Origin: Apostichopus parvimensis
Taxonomy: Eukaryota; Echinodermata; Holothuroidea; Aspidochirotida; Stichopodidae
Assembly: GCA_000934455.1 (NCBI GenBank)
Contig: KN889425.1
Coordinates: 1 to 23,311 of the forward strand
Length of the DNA: 23,311 bases
Direction of reading: 5' to 3'
Below, piece after piece: positions 1 through 12,330 of this stretch (its first letter is position 1; each line of letters begins with the position of its first letter). Both the position numbers and the translations under genes were made by a program. Below the pieces are notes generated by a model that saw nothing but the letters and a program-made list of their open reading frames with translations, had not been told where the DNA came from and did not search any database.

Positions 1-1780
1 TGTGTCTAACAGGGTTTATCAAAATGTTTGCTATAAGCTCTGATATATGTTTTAAATACTTTATTGTAGATTTATGAAACGTTTGTTTACGCGTGATTGA
101 TTTTTGCAATGTTGGCGTACATTTACCTTTTTGAGATGTATCAATATTCTGTCATTGTTAGAGAATCGCTCGATAGATGTCTAGCAAAAGTCATTACTCA
201 CTACAGTATGTGAGTTAAATTATTAATGTATCCGTGCTATTTGAAAATTTCTTTTAAATTTTGTGTAGAGGCGTCGCTACAACAACTGTGTTGTGTATAC
301 GTGTTTAACATATCCCTATCATTTGTTGATATGATGAGTTTCTCTAACACAAGGCCCTGGATACAGATGCTGACAACCTTGCTTAAATCGTTTAGAAATA
401 TGATACTGTAAAAGTTCCATTTGAAGTTTTCCGTAGATTGTTGTGTGTTACCCGGCATGTAATGTCCACGCAATAAACAACAAATCTCTAATATATATTG
501 TTAGAAACACTCGCGGAGAGAAAGAGATTCGTCCAAGTTTCCATTATTGGCATGTCGTGTTCACTTAATAAGCACACATACAGATATCATATATGCATAC
601 TTTTAGGAATTTCCTCGAATCCAAAAATAATAATTTAAAAACAATATGGTACGCAACTCCGTGTAGAACATTGTAATGAGGAATAACCCAACCGCGCACA
701 TAGCAAGGTGGAGAGATACATTATAGAGAGGCTTGAACAGTGATATGCATACGCTACTTACGTTGTGAAATACGACAAAGTGTAAATGATTCATCATTGA
801 AAGTATGCACGAATGTTCGTAATGGTAACTCTTTCTGATCAGTTAACATGTCGCTTCCGTGTTAATTCCGCTAACAAAGAAGTAACAAAAATCAAGATAA
901 AATGAGCCCAAAGTGTTTCTCTGTGTCAATACAGTAATTTAGAGACAATTGTTGACATCATTGTGTAAACAAATATGAAATGAAACAGATTGAAATCAAT
1001 CGCTCAGTGTTACCGCAGTAATTGTATGATAGCATAATACATACACGCATTTTATCAAACTTACTGTAAAGCTTTCCATTAACGTAAGCAGAAAAAACGA
1101 GATAAAGAGAGATAAACCGTACAAACCAACGAAATACGACTTCTTAATCCGCACTATCATTTATAGGAGAAACACTGAAAAACGAATAAAAGTCCAATTC
1201 TATATTACAAAGCATATGCAATAATTATTTTGAAAAACGAGAGCCGTTACCTGGTGAGTATTGGCGTAATACATTTTGTACATAAATTAGTATTAGTATT
1301 TTCGCTGAAAGGTATTAAATAAACTGATATAGCAAACACGATATCACTTTTATTGGTACATCTGTGTAATGCTAAAATACATGTTGAATGATATATAGCT
1401 ATCCTTAATTTAATAAACACAAATATGCGGTATGCTGTAAAATGCTCATAATTGTATGTGATGGTCTGGTTTTGTATTTGTCTTGTGGTGATACGTTCCA
1501 TTCTAATAAAGTACAAACCTAACTTTATTTAAAAATAAATAATGGCCACCATTAGTTCCATAACCATATGTCGAAATATATTTTGTGTTCTAGTGTAGGG
1601 CTTGGCTTTATTATCATAAAATTCCGTCTGGGGTGACAAAATACGCACTTTCGTATACCAAATGTTGCGCTACAATATATCAGGCACGACGGTGTTGCTC
1701 TATTCATTGCGTATTACGGGAGGAATGATGTAACTATTCATATATAGCATGACGCGTGCTATTACTCCCTGGTTCTCAAA
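1..1780. other. AT-rich non-coding stretch, nothing recognised
   Basis: I read both strands for conserved protein motifs, RNA genes and repeats. The open frames are all under 90 codons, overlap stops in neighbouring frames and have a low-complexity composition typical of chance ORFs in AT-rich DNA. I see no similarity to the repeat family further right, no tandem array and no convincing splice-flanked exon. Confidence 0.6.
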
Positions 1781-2170
1781 AGGATGACGGCCATAAGCAA
1801 GACACCAGTACTTCATCATCCCAAGATCGCCGTTTACCGGGGCCTCGAGAGACATCATTTCAAGGAATGTCACTCATCTTCAGAACAGCAGAAAGGCTTT
1901 AGCCACGAGAAAGCTACAACCCATTGTATTAGGGACCAAGCTCCTTTTAACGTATTATTTGCAGGAGTGCCTGCTAGACGAAACCTTCAACGCCGCTTCC
2001 TACTTGGCTGACACTCTTGCATCGGAAGCGACAGTTAGATGTGCGATGATAGGAGTTCCTTCGGGGAAGGTCCCGCCGGTTGGGTTTCCTACCTCCGTAG
2101 TAGTGTCGCTCCGTGCAAATGTATGTAAGAGAGTAGTGATGTTATTACTTCAGAATGGGGTTTTTTAAGA
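1780..2170 (+). pseudogene. Short GC-richer coding-like island, unidentified, frameshifted
   Basis: This block is visibly richer in G+C and CpG than its flanks. It carries two overlapping + strand open stretches, 1784-2011 and one ending at 2168. The second is open back through about 1930 and reads LLDETFNAASYLADTLASEA followed by TVRCAMIGV; it has a balanced amino-acid composition unlike the surrounding chance ORFs. The two frames overlap by about 50 bases, as expected for one coding region broken by a frameshift. The alanine-rich stretch faintly recalls gag-like proteins of DIRS-type tyrosine-recombinase retroelements, but I cannot confirm that and assign no function. It could equally be an exon fragment. 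It lies about 500 bp upstream of the GC-rich insertion at 2697. Confidence 0.3.
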
Positions 2171-2590
2171 GCGACCACACTTTCCAGTCAGTCTCACCTC
2201 TGGCATCGGTAGGACCTGATTTACAGAATGTTTACAGGCGAAGAACAAATGAGTGTAGATCAAACTAACCGCTGCTAAGGAGTTGTCAACGTATTATGTG
2301 ATACGATTTGAACACTGCAATCTGATTTGTAAATTTGATCCACAATATCGACTGAATATTGACAATAGCCATTGGAATATTAGAAAAAAAATAATTTTAT
2401 AAATAATAAGTTGATATATTTATTGGGTGAATGTAATAGGGGGGGGGGGTGTAAATAAAACGCACCAGAAATCGATGGTAAAAATTATAGTTGCAATTCA
2501 GGTGTTATTGGCCCTTAAAGTATCTGCACTGTAACAACAGAGCTATGTAGCTCAGTTCCTGGCATCCCTATATAAATATCGAAGTTTTGG
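2171..2590. other. Non-coding stretch with an 11-G run
   Basis: There is no gene-like content. A homopolymer of eleven G lies at 2439-2449. At 2570-2579 there is a TATA-like string (tatataaata), with no supporting initiator or downstream gene. Confidence 0.5.
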
Positions 2591-3200
2591 TTGCAGCGAA
2601 AGGAAGGAGTACCAACAATTGATCCATTTCATACTGTGGGTGGTACCAAAGTTCATGTTTGCCTTGTTTGTGCTATTGATGAACTGATATCTAGAGGAAT
2701 AGATGTGATGTGGTTTTTAGGGGCAAATTTGCCAGTTGGCAGGCAGTCCTGGAGGCGGTGGAGTGTGATATTCGCCTTCATGATGAAGGCGATTTTCGCC
2801 GATTATCTGGGGCTGCCTTCATTGGACGCAGGTGTGCTGGGGAGGGGTGTTTCGTTTCGCTGCGTGCTGGTCGTCCTTTTGTGGTTTTTTGAATGTTTGA
2901 GTGGGTGGTTGGGGGTTTGTCTCTGCAGGTCGGTGGGCGTATTTACTTTTTTGGCTCGCTTGACTTAAGTTTTGTTTGTCAGAATGGGATGGTTGGGTAG
3001 TGCCGTTTGGCCCTGACGTTTTTGATCCCGCAGGGCGGGTCACGTAAAAAGCATTCTAGAGTACGCTATCTTTTTTGTTGGCACACCATAATCTACATCG
3101 TATATCGATAAATAACATACATATCGAATGATAAATAGCTTTACTCTTACTTTCTTGACTTTACTTAAGCGATGACACGTCCAATTGAATCACAGCTGTT
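2590..3200 (+). repeat. Repeat module, split copy (related to 5483-5700 and 15955-16140)
   Basis: The flanks at about 2635-2696 and 3055-3180 together match two uninterrupted blocks at about 5521-5700 and 16000-16140. All contain the sequence around ggtaccaaagttc, then aactgatat, then a string close to acgttatctcttttgttggc, then a tatcgataa and aatgataaa stretch. In this copy the match is interrupted between aactgatat and acgctatc by the 358-bp insertion described separately. The other two copies therefore serve as natural empty sites. Confidence 0.75.
2697..3054. mobile_element. 358-bp GC-rich insertion flanked by 7-bp target-site duplication
   Basis: The 7-mer TCTAGAG occurs immediately before (2690-2696) and immediately after (3055-3061) this segment. 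Related repeat copies at about 5570 and 16050 pass straight across the site with no insert. The insert is much richer in G+C than its surroundings. It has no evident terminal inverted repeats and no clear poly-A tail; its end reads cacgtaaaaagcat. It contains + strand open frames at 2591-2968 and 2710-2892, which I do not recognise. A small hairpin (CCCGC 3027-3031, GCGGG 3035-3039) sits near the right end. The duplication and empty sites show insertion; whether it is a SINE, a LINE fragment or a non-autonomous DNA element is not decided by the sequence. Confidence 0.7.
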
Positions 3201-3754
3201 GACTTGTTGATCATGTCCAACCTATCATTTCATATTGCTTTAAACTTATCTTGATGATTTTATTTGACGACTTACACGATGTTTTTAAAGGAAAGCTCTT
3301 TTGTAGTTTTGGATCACTGTGCGTGATTTGAATCTTAGTGTTTTCTTTAAAATTATGCTTCGAAAGCTTGTCATTTCTTAAACACATTGTAAAATATAAT
3401 AGATGCAATTCTGATTCAAGCAATAGTAGTTTTTGTGTCTGGATATGTTAATTTCTGCTTCGCAATGCCAGAATAACTTTGTATATTGATTATTCATAAA
3501 CGCTTCTAGCCTATGTTTTATCATTTAACTATCGGATAATAAACTTCAAAGGGGCATACTATATTCGGTTTCTTAATATTGTTAGCATTGCCAGATACGC
3601 CCGATAGAATAATTGCTTTACTCTTAACCTTTGAGTTTGTCGTACTTTGTGATACCTTCAATCTGCTTAAACAAACTGCATGCTTCATTGTATATTGTGA
3701 GATGATCGTCTAAATATATCATTTATGAATATACCGCATTCAATATTGATTTAT

Positions 3755-3799
3755 CGGATAAGAAATGTAAACGAATACACTTCTCTTTCGGTTTCGTTT
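3755..3799 (+). promoter_or_regulatory. GATA + IRF/ISRE-like box, copy 1
   Basis: A GGATAAG is followed by GTAAACGA, and then by a string whose reverse complement contains GAAACCGAAA (IRF/ISRE pattern GAAANNGAAA). Four further copies occur in the repeat family with nearly the same spacing. Function is inferred only from motif resemblance. Confidence 0.35.
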
Positions 3800-3911
3800 G
3801 ACTCTGTATCTGTCTTTCTAGTATGTGTGTAAAGGAGTACTTTGCATCGTGTGGATATTTATGTACTCTTTACCTCCTCTTTCTTCATATGATAAAAGGG
3901 TGCGTACTTCC

Positions 3912-3939
3912 GGGGGAGGGTAGGGGAGGGGGGGGGGGG
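3912..3939 (+). other. G-quadruplex-prone tract
   Basis: Four G runs (5, 3, 4 and 12 G) are separated by one or two bases, which fits the standard G-quadruplex pattern. The tract lies in an A1-specific segment absent from the corresponding A2 junction at about 10440-10475. Confidence 0.6.
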
Positions 3940-4372
3940 TCACTTCCACTGTGAAAATACCTAGTCGGTCAGAAACTTGGAGCCAACCTTAGCGTGGCCT
4001 AACACCCATGAAAATATAAGTTGTGCAAAACAACACGAAAAAAAGAAAGTAGTTGTTTCTACAATACTTCTTTTATATTTCCAACATGCTTCAGCTCTCA
4101 TGGTTCCAAATCAGGTATAAGAGTACATTCCATAGGACTGTAATTCCTCTTCCTGACATTTAATTTTTGTGAATTAAAGTCGCTACGTGATAACAAGAAA
4201 TATCCCCATAGTGCTACAGCCTGCGGGGACTTCCTCCCCTATCAAGGAATCACATTGTATTGCATGGAAACTGAATTCATATCTCATTCTTCCATTTTTT
4301 TTTGTTCTTTAAACTCTATACGAGATAACAAGATATATCTGAAAAGCGACACCTAGCCACTATGTCCCTTAT

Positions 4373-4640
4373 TAAGCTGTCACATCCTTCGGATCATCAT
4401 TGTGCATAATTAGCTAAATTATTGTTTATTCATAAATAAAACTAGAATAAAGAAAGTACTTGTAAAATGGTCAATTATTTTGTTGATGAAATATTTCTCA
4501 AAAACCAAAGAAATAACATAACAGAAATTAGGCTGTCAGAACCTTACATCATCAATGTGCGTAATAAGCTAAATTAATGTTTATTAATAAATAATAACTA
4601 TAAGTAAGAAATTATTTGTAAACTTGTCAATTTTTTGGAT
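4373..4640 (+). repeat. Local tandem duplication inside A1, period about 155 bp
   Basis: A block beginning at about 4373, with landmarks tgtgcataat at 4401 and ttgtaaaatggtcaatt near 4460, recurs from about 4530 (tgtgcgtaat at 4556, ttgtaaacttgtcaatt near 4618). Copy A3 has the block once (from about 15042), so the duplication is specific to A1. Confidence 0.65.
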
Positions 4641-6343
4641 TGATTTTGATTAGATTTTGTAGCTATTTTTATGATTTCTCATGCATATTAGAGTGATAGG
4701 GACAATGTTGTTTAAAAGTGTCCGTATACCTTTTCTACCGACTGAACAACACGATGCCGAGTTAATGGATCTTTACTTGAAGCCTATTTTTTATGTAAGA
4801 AGAGGTGTAGCATGCAAAAAAGAGAACATGCCTAGTTGAACATGATTATGTATCTAATTTAATTAATTAGGTAATTAAGTATTTAATTAATAAATTGATG
4901 AAATGCTACACATTTCTGATCGGTCAATAATGTGACGCATTTTATAATTAAGTCGCCTAATAAACAAACAAAATTATCTGTAATGAAAAACAAGTAAATG
5001 AGATACAAAACCCCACAAAAGTGATAATTATACAGCGAGTTATGTGATGAAAATAACTACGTCGGGCATTGCAAGATATATACGGTAAACCTTCAATAAA
5101 ATACTGTTTTCGTTTTAATAGAATTGCAAGATCAATTGTATATACCATCGGAATTGTCAAAATCCCCAAATACTGCAAATAAGAAGTAAAATGTCAAGCA
5201 CATATAATCCCAAGTAAAATATAAGATGGCGACTTTTTGTAGTGATGAATCCATTGTCTACATGAATGATTGTACTGCACTTATCAAATCTATTATTGTA
5301 TGACATTATAAATGTTAAATTAAGAAATAAACCTTATAAACGCTATTTCCTGACCTAGGATTGCATGTCTATTACCGATAAACTAAGTTTATAAAGACCC
5401 AAATACCCGAATTTGCTATGGTTAGGTTTGGTGTTTGAGCTAGGACGGGTTGATTTGAGTCACGTAAATATCAAATGGCGCCGTACCATTATGAGTATTC
5501 CCCTATCTTCAAGTACTATGGATGGTACCAAAGTTCGTGTGTGTTTTTTATTAATGAACTGATATCAAGGGTACGTTATCTCTTTTGTTGGCACGCCAGT
5601 GAAATACAACGTCTATCGATAAACAACGGACATATTGAATGATAAAAAGCTGTACTGAATTATCCTCCGTACTTTTACACTTCTTAAGCAATCACACATG
5701 TATACAGCATTTGTCATATTTCAACTAATTTATTTCCATATTTGATGATAATGTGTACTCTAAGAGGCTTTATGAACATTACATATGAGTAATATTCTGT
5801 CGTATGTAAATTATGAGTGGCAAGCCAAAGTTTATGTATGCCTTAAAGTATTGTATATAACTCGATATCGGTAGTATGTTAACATCTTTAGTGGCGCATG
5901 AGCGCTATATACTTTGTCTATCAAGCAAACACACACTTATCGAATGATAACATACTTCCACTGATTATTACTTGTATGTTATACTCGTTTCTTCTTGAAC
6001 GTATCTAAACAAGTTGCCAACTGTTATAATGTCCTCAGTCCCATATGGTCTCGCATAGTATATATTCCATGCATTATTAACTTTATCAATACATTTCAAT
6101 TCAGACGCATACTTCTTTACAAGTCATTTCATATCGAAACATATCGCGTGTATATTTTCATTCATTTTAATCATGTAGAGTCTTGCTACAGTCACCTCAA
6201 TTAATATTTCAAACCTACCCCAATTGGATTGCATTAAGTATCTTGTACATGACTTCGTAAGGTCATCAACTTTTGCAGAACAATACGGCTGGATCTGTGC
6301 TGAGTGCAAAGTTGCCACTTGTAATGTGTTATATATTAACTTA

Positions 6344-6390
6344 TCAGATAAGAAAAGTAAACGAATGCAATTCTCTTTCAGTTTCGTTTT
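6344..6390 (+). promoter_or_regulatory. GATA + IRF/ISRE-like box, copy 2
   Basis: AGATAAG at 6347 and GTAAACGA are followed at 6373-6390 by a string whose reverse complement contains GAAACTGAAAG, a strict match to the IRF core GAAANNGAAA. The surrounding 80 bp align with 11527-11610. Confidence 0.35.
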
Positions 6391-7989
6391 ACTTTGCATC
6401 TTGTTTTTTAGTATGTCTAACATGCAGTGATTCGCTTCTTGTTAAGATACAACTATTTCATGGGCCTAAATCAAATTATGGTCATAGATACAAAAGGGTT
6501 TTGCTGTAGATAGGCCAATAATACATGTGCATGCAGCTTTAATATTGTACGGAACTTCATGTTACGGTATGGATTTTGGGACATGACTATCGAGGCCTCT
6601 CCAACCCACCCAACCATTAATTAGAGGCATAAGGAAAGACATCAACACAAGTTGCCAGAAGCGAAGGTGCGGGAGTGTTGTAATATAAGTAGAATTTAAA
6701 TTAAATTATTTCACTATTCCAGTTATAGCCTTTACACTGAGGGATAATCCAACAACATAATGATATCAAGTTTATGGTAATTTAATGTAAACGTATATAG
6801 GTTCGAGGAAGACCATATACTACATAGAAAAGACAGGGCATACTTCTTAGTGTATGCCTACTTTCACTTCCATTGTGAAATACAACTACAACCAAGTTAT
6901 TGTAACATTGTAAGTAGAATGTAATACTGCTAAGCAAAGGTTGCTGTTGTTACTTGTTCTGTCTGATTGGTCAATGAATCACGCATTTGGTAAAACAGTC
7001 AACACAGGCTAAAACAGGAACCTAATGTTCTACACGGTTGCTCAACATCAACGTAGTAGAACATTATGACAAATATTGTATTACAATTAACCATCAAATA
7101 TGACTGCAGAATATATGTATATATGGAAGCAATAACCGATCAGAGCTCTGGATACAATTTAATACAATCCCTTTATTATAAGTCAGCCGAAGAGTAAGGC
7201 ACGTCGCACTTACAGTTGAAAGTAGTCTAGATGTAATTCGCCAAAAATATACAAATTCAAACATTACAAATATCATAGAATCACACGTCTAGCACAGGTC
7301 CGCCATGTTAACCTGCTCTGTATTCAGTTTATTACTGTCTACAGATCTGATGAGCTCCAAAGTTCATGTTTGCTTTCGCTGCAAGGTTTTATGGATATAA
7401 TGAAATTGTTATCATATTACAATATTTGTTAAATTTGTTTAATACCTTTGACTAGCGAGTAATCATAAACATATGGAATGGTAAGGAACATTCATAAACA
7501 CCTTTTATTACTCTAATGCCTTTTAAAAGCACCCAACTTTCCTCCTAGATTTAGAGCTTTAATAATGTTATGCCGTGATTGGCGATTTCGCGTTCAATTC
7601 TTTTAGTAACATTATGAGTTAATGTATTAGGAGCGTGAAGACCATTGACATAAAATGGTTGGTCCGTATATACTTCTTTACTGTTTAGTTAATAGATAAA
7701 CCTAATAAACGGATAAACAACCGGTAAACCAGCTTGAAAAGGAACCCAAAACCCAAATAAAAGATCGGTATTGGCTTTATTGTGATGGCAAGGTTATGGA
7801 TATTGTATTGCGCAGTTTTGCTTCCGAATGGTTAAACGGATTCCACAAAAAGATATTGTTACGCCTTTATGGTTTCAATATTGAAAGCAATATGCAATAA
7901 TTATAAAACATGATTGTTTGCCATGCTGACTATTCCTGATTGGTCAATATTGTAAAACAACCTGTGTTATAGACATTTCTTTTCAGCCA

Positions 7990-9810
7990 TATATAATATA
8001 CGTCGGTCTACGAAGGAACTGAATCTTTCACATTATAATTGACAATCGTCGTTGAATAAACGGCTTAGTTTACTAGGCTGTTTTAAAACATCTCAATCGT
8101 CGTTAATCGTAAAGAAAAATTAAACATTGAGAAATCACAGGTGCTAAAAAAACAAACAATGATGTTGCCACTTAAATACATCAAAGAGCTTTAGCCCCGG
8201 TTTAGAAAAATTCAAATTAAATTCCAATTTGTCACCTGCTGACATTAATGACGGATTTGAGTACTTACTTTTTTTCTCACATTAGCTATAAGTCCATTGT
8301 TTACATTGAGGATATGGAAATTGGCAAATATTGATTTCAATTAATGTTGAACTCTACTGAACATTTAAGACATCTCGTGAATACAAATTTTTAAGGTATC
8401 ATTGTATTTAAGGTACACGACCATAGTAATGGCGTGGCCGAAGAGGGGGGGGGGGGGATGGCACATACTATCGTCATTTGGAGGACACGTTTCAGTCAGT
8501 GGTGGAGAGTTTTGCATTCAGGCTTCTAAGAATTTGAACACTCCATTGCCCTTTCCCCGATTGATTCAGTACTTTTTAGTCGTAATTGTCTTTTTTTTTG
8601 CTTTATTTTATATACGATAATCTTGTTCCCTTTGGATATGTCAGGATATTTCTAAATGTGTCTCCTTTGTGACTTTTTTTTTTAAATTTATAGGTAGTGT
8701 GAAATACTAAAAGTTAAAACTGGATTATTGTTCAATGATAAGTATGATAATCTAATAAATGAAACGAAACCAAATTCCCTTCATCATATTTGATGCATTG
8801 ATATCAATAATCCAACAATATTTTGAGGACGTAATTAAGTGGATAATAAGTGATTTATTACTCGTTTTTACACATTGTACGTATGATATATGTGTATTCC
8901 AAAAGTGAACCTAATCTCAGTTTACTTGACATCTCTTTCTGCAGTCAGCCTTCTAAGAAGTTGAACACTACGGGCGCATCTCCCCCTCCAATTAGAGGGA
9001 GGAGGAGATATATGAAACATTCTATCGGACATTATTAAGACTTACGGAGAGCTTTATTTGTTCATACTCAATAACTCAATGATTGAAACGTGATGATTAG
9101 AGAGTATGCAATTTGGGAAAGTGGTGTGTTCTTTTTTATTTATTTTTGAATACATTATCATTCTTTTTAATTATTTAGTCATGCAAGAGCTATCCATGAA
9201 CATTCCTAAGATGTTGTGTAACTTTGAATGAACTTTATATACTTTAGCATTATCAATAATTACATTCACATGATATTGACGCCATGTGTATAATTGAGTG
9301 TACACCAAATTTGTTTGACAGAACTAATAAACTAAAACAAATAGACTTGAAACATTTATACTTAATGCTATAATGGTATTATTTTCAGCTCGAGTCTTTA
9401 TACTTCGACTGAAATTTCAACAAATGAGTTTATCAAACATTACAACTTTGTTTCTCTCACATTCAAAGTTGAGAACAAGTTCTTTACAATATCAACTAAC
9501 CTCTCCAAACCACAGTTATTTGTGAACCATATATTAGCTACGGATACAAGCAATAACTCTGTTTCATTCGGGATAACTCATATAACGGCATGGAATGGGT
9601 TTAAAGAGAATTGTTGGTATTTATGTACATGTTATTACATTGAATGGAAATTTAACACGTAATAAGTATAGAATATCGTTTATATAGAAAACTGAAATAT
9701 GTTGATAAATTAATACATGTAATTTCTTTTATTTTTGAGGTCACTGATTCGAACATCGTAAAAGTCAAACTGTATTTCTATTACTAAATCAAGTTCACGT
9801 GGTTCATCGA
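7990..9810. other. Spacer between repeat copies A1 and A2; no gene recognised
   Basis: I see no similarity to the large repeat across most of this stretch; the partner module of one sub-unit lies at about 8288. It holds a run of 13 G at 8445-8457 and a pair of short diverged repeats around cttctaagaatttgaacact (near 8522) and cttctaagaagttgaacact (near 8950). A short C-rich/G-rich fold-back lies at about 8981-9006. Small open frames at 8402-8620 and 8850-9038 show no recognisable protein. Confidence 0.5.
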
Positions 9811-10390
9811 TGCTGACCTGTTAACTATGTGTGACCAATATATTTCATATTGCTTTAAACTTAACTTGATGACTCATTTAACGACGTACACGATGATTTC
9901 CCGATGTTTTTTTGCGCCATAGGAAAGCACTCATGTAGTTTCCATACATTGTTTTTATTTGAATCTGTTTTCTTCTTTAAAATAATGCTTTGATAAGTGT
10001 GTTCCTCGTTTCTTTAATAAATTGTTAAATACAATAAATGAAAGTATGATTCAAACAATGGTAGTTTTTGTGCCTAAGCTGTTAATTTCTGTTTCATAAC
10101 GACAATAGTTTTTGTCTAGTTTGTATTCATAAAATGTGTTTTAGCTCAAAGTATTTGTGCTCATCTAACTATCGGATAATAAACTTCAAATGGACATATT
10201 ATATTCGGTTTCGTTTTATTGTAAGCATTGCTATAGTTACGCCAGATTGAATATTTGCATTACTCTTAACCTTTGTTTTTATCATACGTTATATCTTCAA
10301 TCTGATCAAATGCACTGGTTTATGGTATATTGTTCGATGATTGTCCAAATTCATCTGTTATATCAATAGAATACCGCAGTCAATACTACC

Positions 10391-10435
10391 AGATAAGAAA
10401 AGTAAACGAATGCAATTCTTTTTCAGTTTCGTTTT
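10391..10435 (+). promoter_or_regulatory. GATA + IRF/ISRE-like box, copy 3
   Basis: AGATAAG at 10391, then GTAAACGA, then a reverse-complement GAAACTGAAA, with the same order and spacing as the other four copies. It lies at the A2 position matching copy 1 of A1. Confidence 0.35.
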
Positions 10436-11533
10436 ACGTTGTGCATTGTATTTCCACTCCAACTGTGAAAATACCAAGTCGGTCAGAAAATTGGAGCCAA
10501 ACTCAGCATGGCCTTACATCCATGAAAGTAAAAGCTGTGCACAACAAAACGAAGAAAAGAAAACAAATAGTTGTTTCTACATTACTCCTATTATATTTCC
10601 AAAGTGCTTCCTATGGTTCCAAATAAGGTATCAGAGTACATTCCAAAGAACTGTAATTCCTCTTTCCGACATTTAATGTTTGTGCTTAAAAGTCGCTATG
10701 TTATAGCAATATCACCATAGTGCTACATATTGCGGGTTCTCCTTCTTCTATCAAGATATCACAAAATATTCCAGGGAAAATGAATTCATATCTATCTCCC
10801 ATGTGTGCTTTTGTTCTTTAAACTCTATACGAGATAACAAGCTATATCTTGAAAGCAACAGCTTTCAGAGTCTTTGTCACATTGACCCCAACTATAGTCT
10901 CTAAAATACATCCCAGACAAACAAAATTCTTATATCTTTAAAGAACTGCAAACAACTAGCCACTATGCTCCTTATTTAGTACATTTCTTGTAGTTGAAGG
11001 TTTAATAAATCTGGGAAACTCATAAAATATATGCAACATATGACGTGAAGTGTTGGGCTAATCAAAATGTCCTATTTTAGCTCTAAAAAGGTTAACCCTT
11101 AATTACAAGCATGCATATATCATTTGAATAATGTGACGTTCCTTTTTTCAAAGAAGAACTGTAGCTTAATTGTATGTGGAAAGAGGAGTAGCATGCAAAA
11201 AGGTGAACATGAATTGTTGAACATGTTTTCGCATGGTATATTGTCCATACATTATTAACTTTATGAACGAATTTCAATTCAGAAGCATACTCTTTCACCA
11301 GTCATTTCATTTCAAAACATATCGTGTGTAGATTTTCATTCATTTGTATCATGTAGTGTCTTGCTACAGTCACATTAAATGAATATTTCCAACCTACGCC
11401 AAATGGTGTGCATAAAGTATCAAGTACATGACTTCGTGACGTCATCACCTGGTACAGACCAATACGGCTGTATTGGGGCTGAGTGATAAGTTGCCATTGT
11501 CAGACTTTTTTATGTGTTATATATTAACTTATC

Positions 11534-11578
11534 AGATAAGACATGTAAACGAAAGCAGTTCTCTTTCGGTTTCGTTTT
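11534..11578 (+). promoter_or_regulatory. GATA + IRF/ISRE-like box, copy 4
   Basis: AGATAAG at 11534, GTAAACGA, then a reverse-complement GAAACCGAAAG. It aligns with copy 2 in A1. Confidence 0.35.
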
Positions 11579-12330
11579 ACTTTGTATCTTGTTTTATAGT
11601 ATGTCTGTAGGCTAATGCAGTGATTCTCTTCTTGTTAAGATACAACTATTTCATGGGCCTAAATACAAGTATGGTTATAGATACAATAGGGTCTTGCTGC
11701 AGATAGGCCAAAAATACATGTGCTTGCAGCTTTAATATTGTACGGCACTTTACAGTAAGGTATATATTTTGGGACAAGACCATCAAGGCCTCCCCTACCC
11801 ACCCAACGATTAATAAGAGGCACACTTATTTTGACATTATAATCGACGTTATATAAAGTTAATCGATGGGATACATATGTATCGTCCACGACGTTCGCAT
11901 CGGTATCTGATTGATTCTTAAAATATATGAACATGAACATGTCTATGACATGTAGGCCATAAATGATGGTAAAACTCATAGATGGTCATTTCAGATATTG
12001 TTTTTCAATAGCATTAAATAACATCTGTACTACCTTGAAGTGCAGTAAAGCTCTCTCGCAAGTGGAACTTCATACATCAGTCCTATCTAACGTCACTCCT
12101 AACTGTTAAATTCAAATGATATGACTCATGTTGGTGTTATTGATACATGTATTTCATGTTGGTAGAGGCGTTACTACATATGGCGTGTTATGTCTTTACA
12201 TTGTAGATGACATACCCCTCCATTGTCTGCTGTATAGATTATTTTCCATAAACCCGCCATAATCTTAATAGATTGAAGTTAATTTTACAACGATTACAAC
12301 CTATCCGTCGTAAACAAGACCACATTATTA

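Larger units (their letters stand above)
3200..7990 (+). repeat. Large non-coding repeat, copy A1
   Basis: This is the longest of three diverged direct copies. Its blocks match copy A2 in order: 3225-3800 with 9840-10440 (offset about 6.6 kb), 3961-4840 with 10475-11210, 6047-6630 with 11230-11820, and 6630-7990 with 12474-13800. Examples of near-identical strings are ctatcggataataaacttca at 3531 and 10168, and tgattggtcaatgaatcacg at 6965 and 12757. Compared with A2 and A3, A1 lacks about 110 bp after 4352 and lacks the A2 segment 11825-12473. It also carries about 120 extra bp at 3810-3945, including a G-rich tract. It has no ORF of note, no transposase or RT motif and no clear terminal repeats, so the family is unclassified. 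Confidence 0.8.

Noticed and set aside
1247-1516. Minus-strand 89-codon frame and other small frames at 237-797, 4957-5178, 5995-6509 and 16176-16397.
   Set aside because: Low-complexity, AT-driven composition, no motif, and no conservation between repeat copies where that can be tested.
2540-2570. tRNA-like A box (tagctcagttcctgg).
   Set aside because: No matching B box (GGTTCGANTCC-like) or cloverleaf partner lies downstream.
4855-4895. AT-rich palindromic stretch built from taatta and ttaatt strings.
   Set aside because: Simple AT-rich composition makes such pairings expected, and it is not conserved in copy A3.
11659-11979. Minus-strand 106-codon open frame in repeat A2.
   Set aside because: Not conserved in the other repeat copies, which carry stops and indels there.
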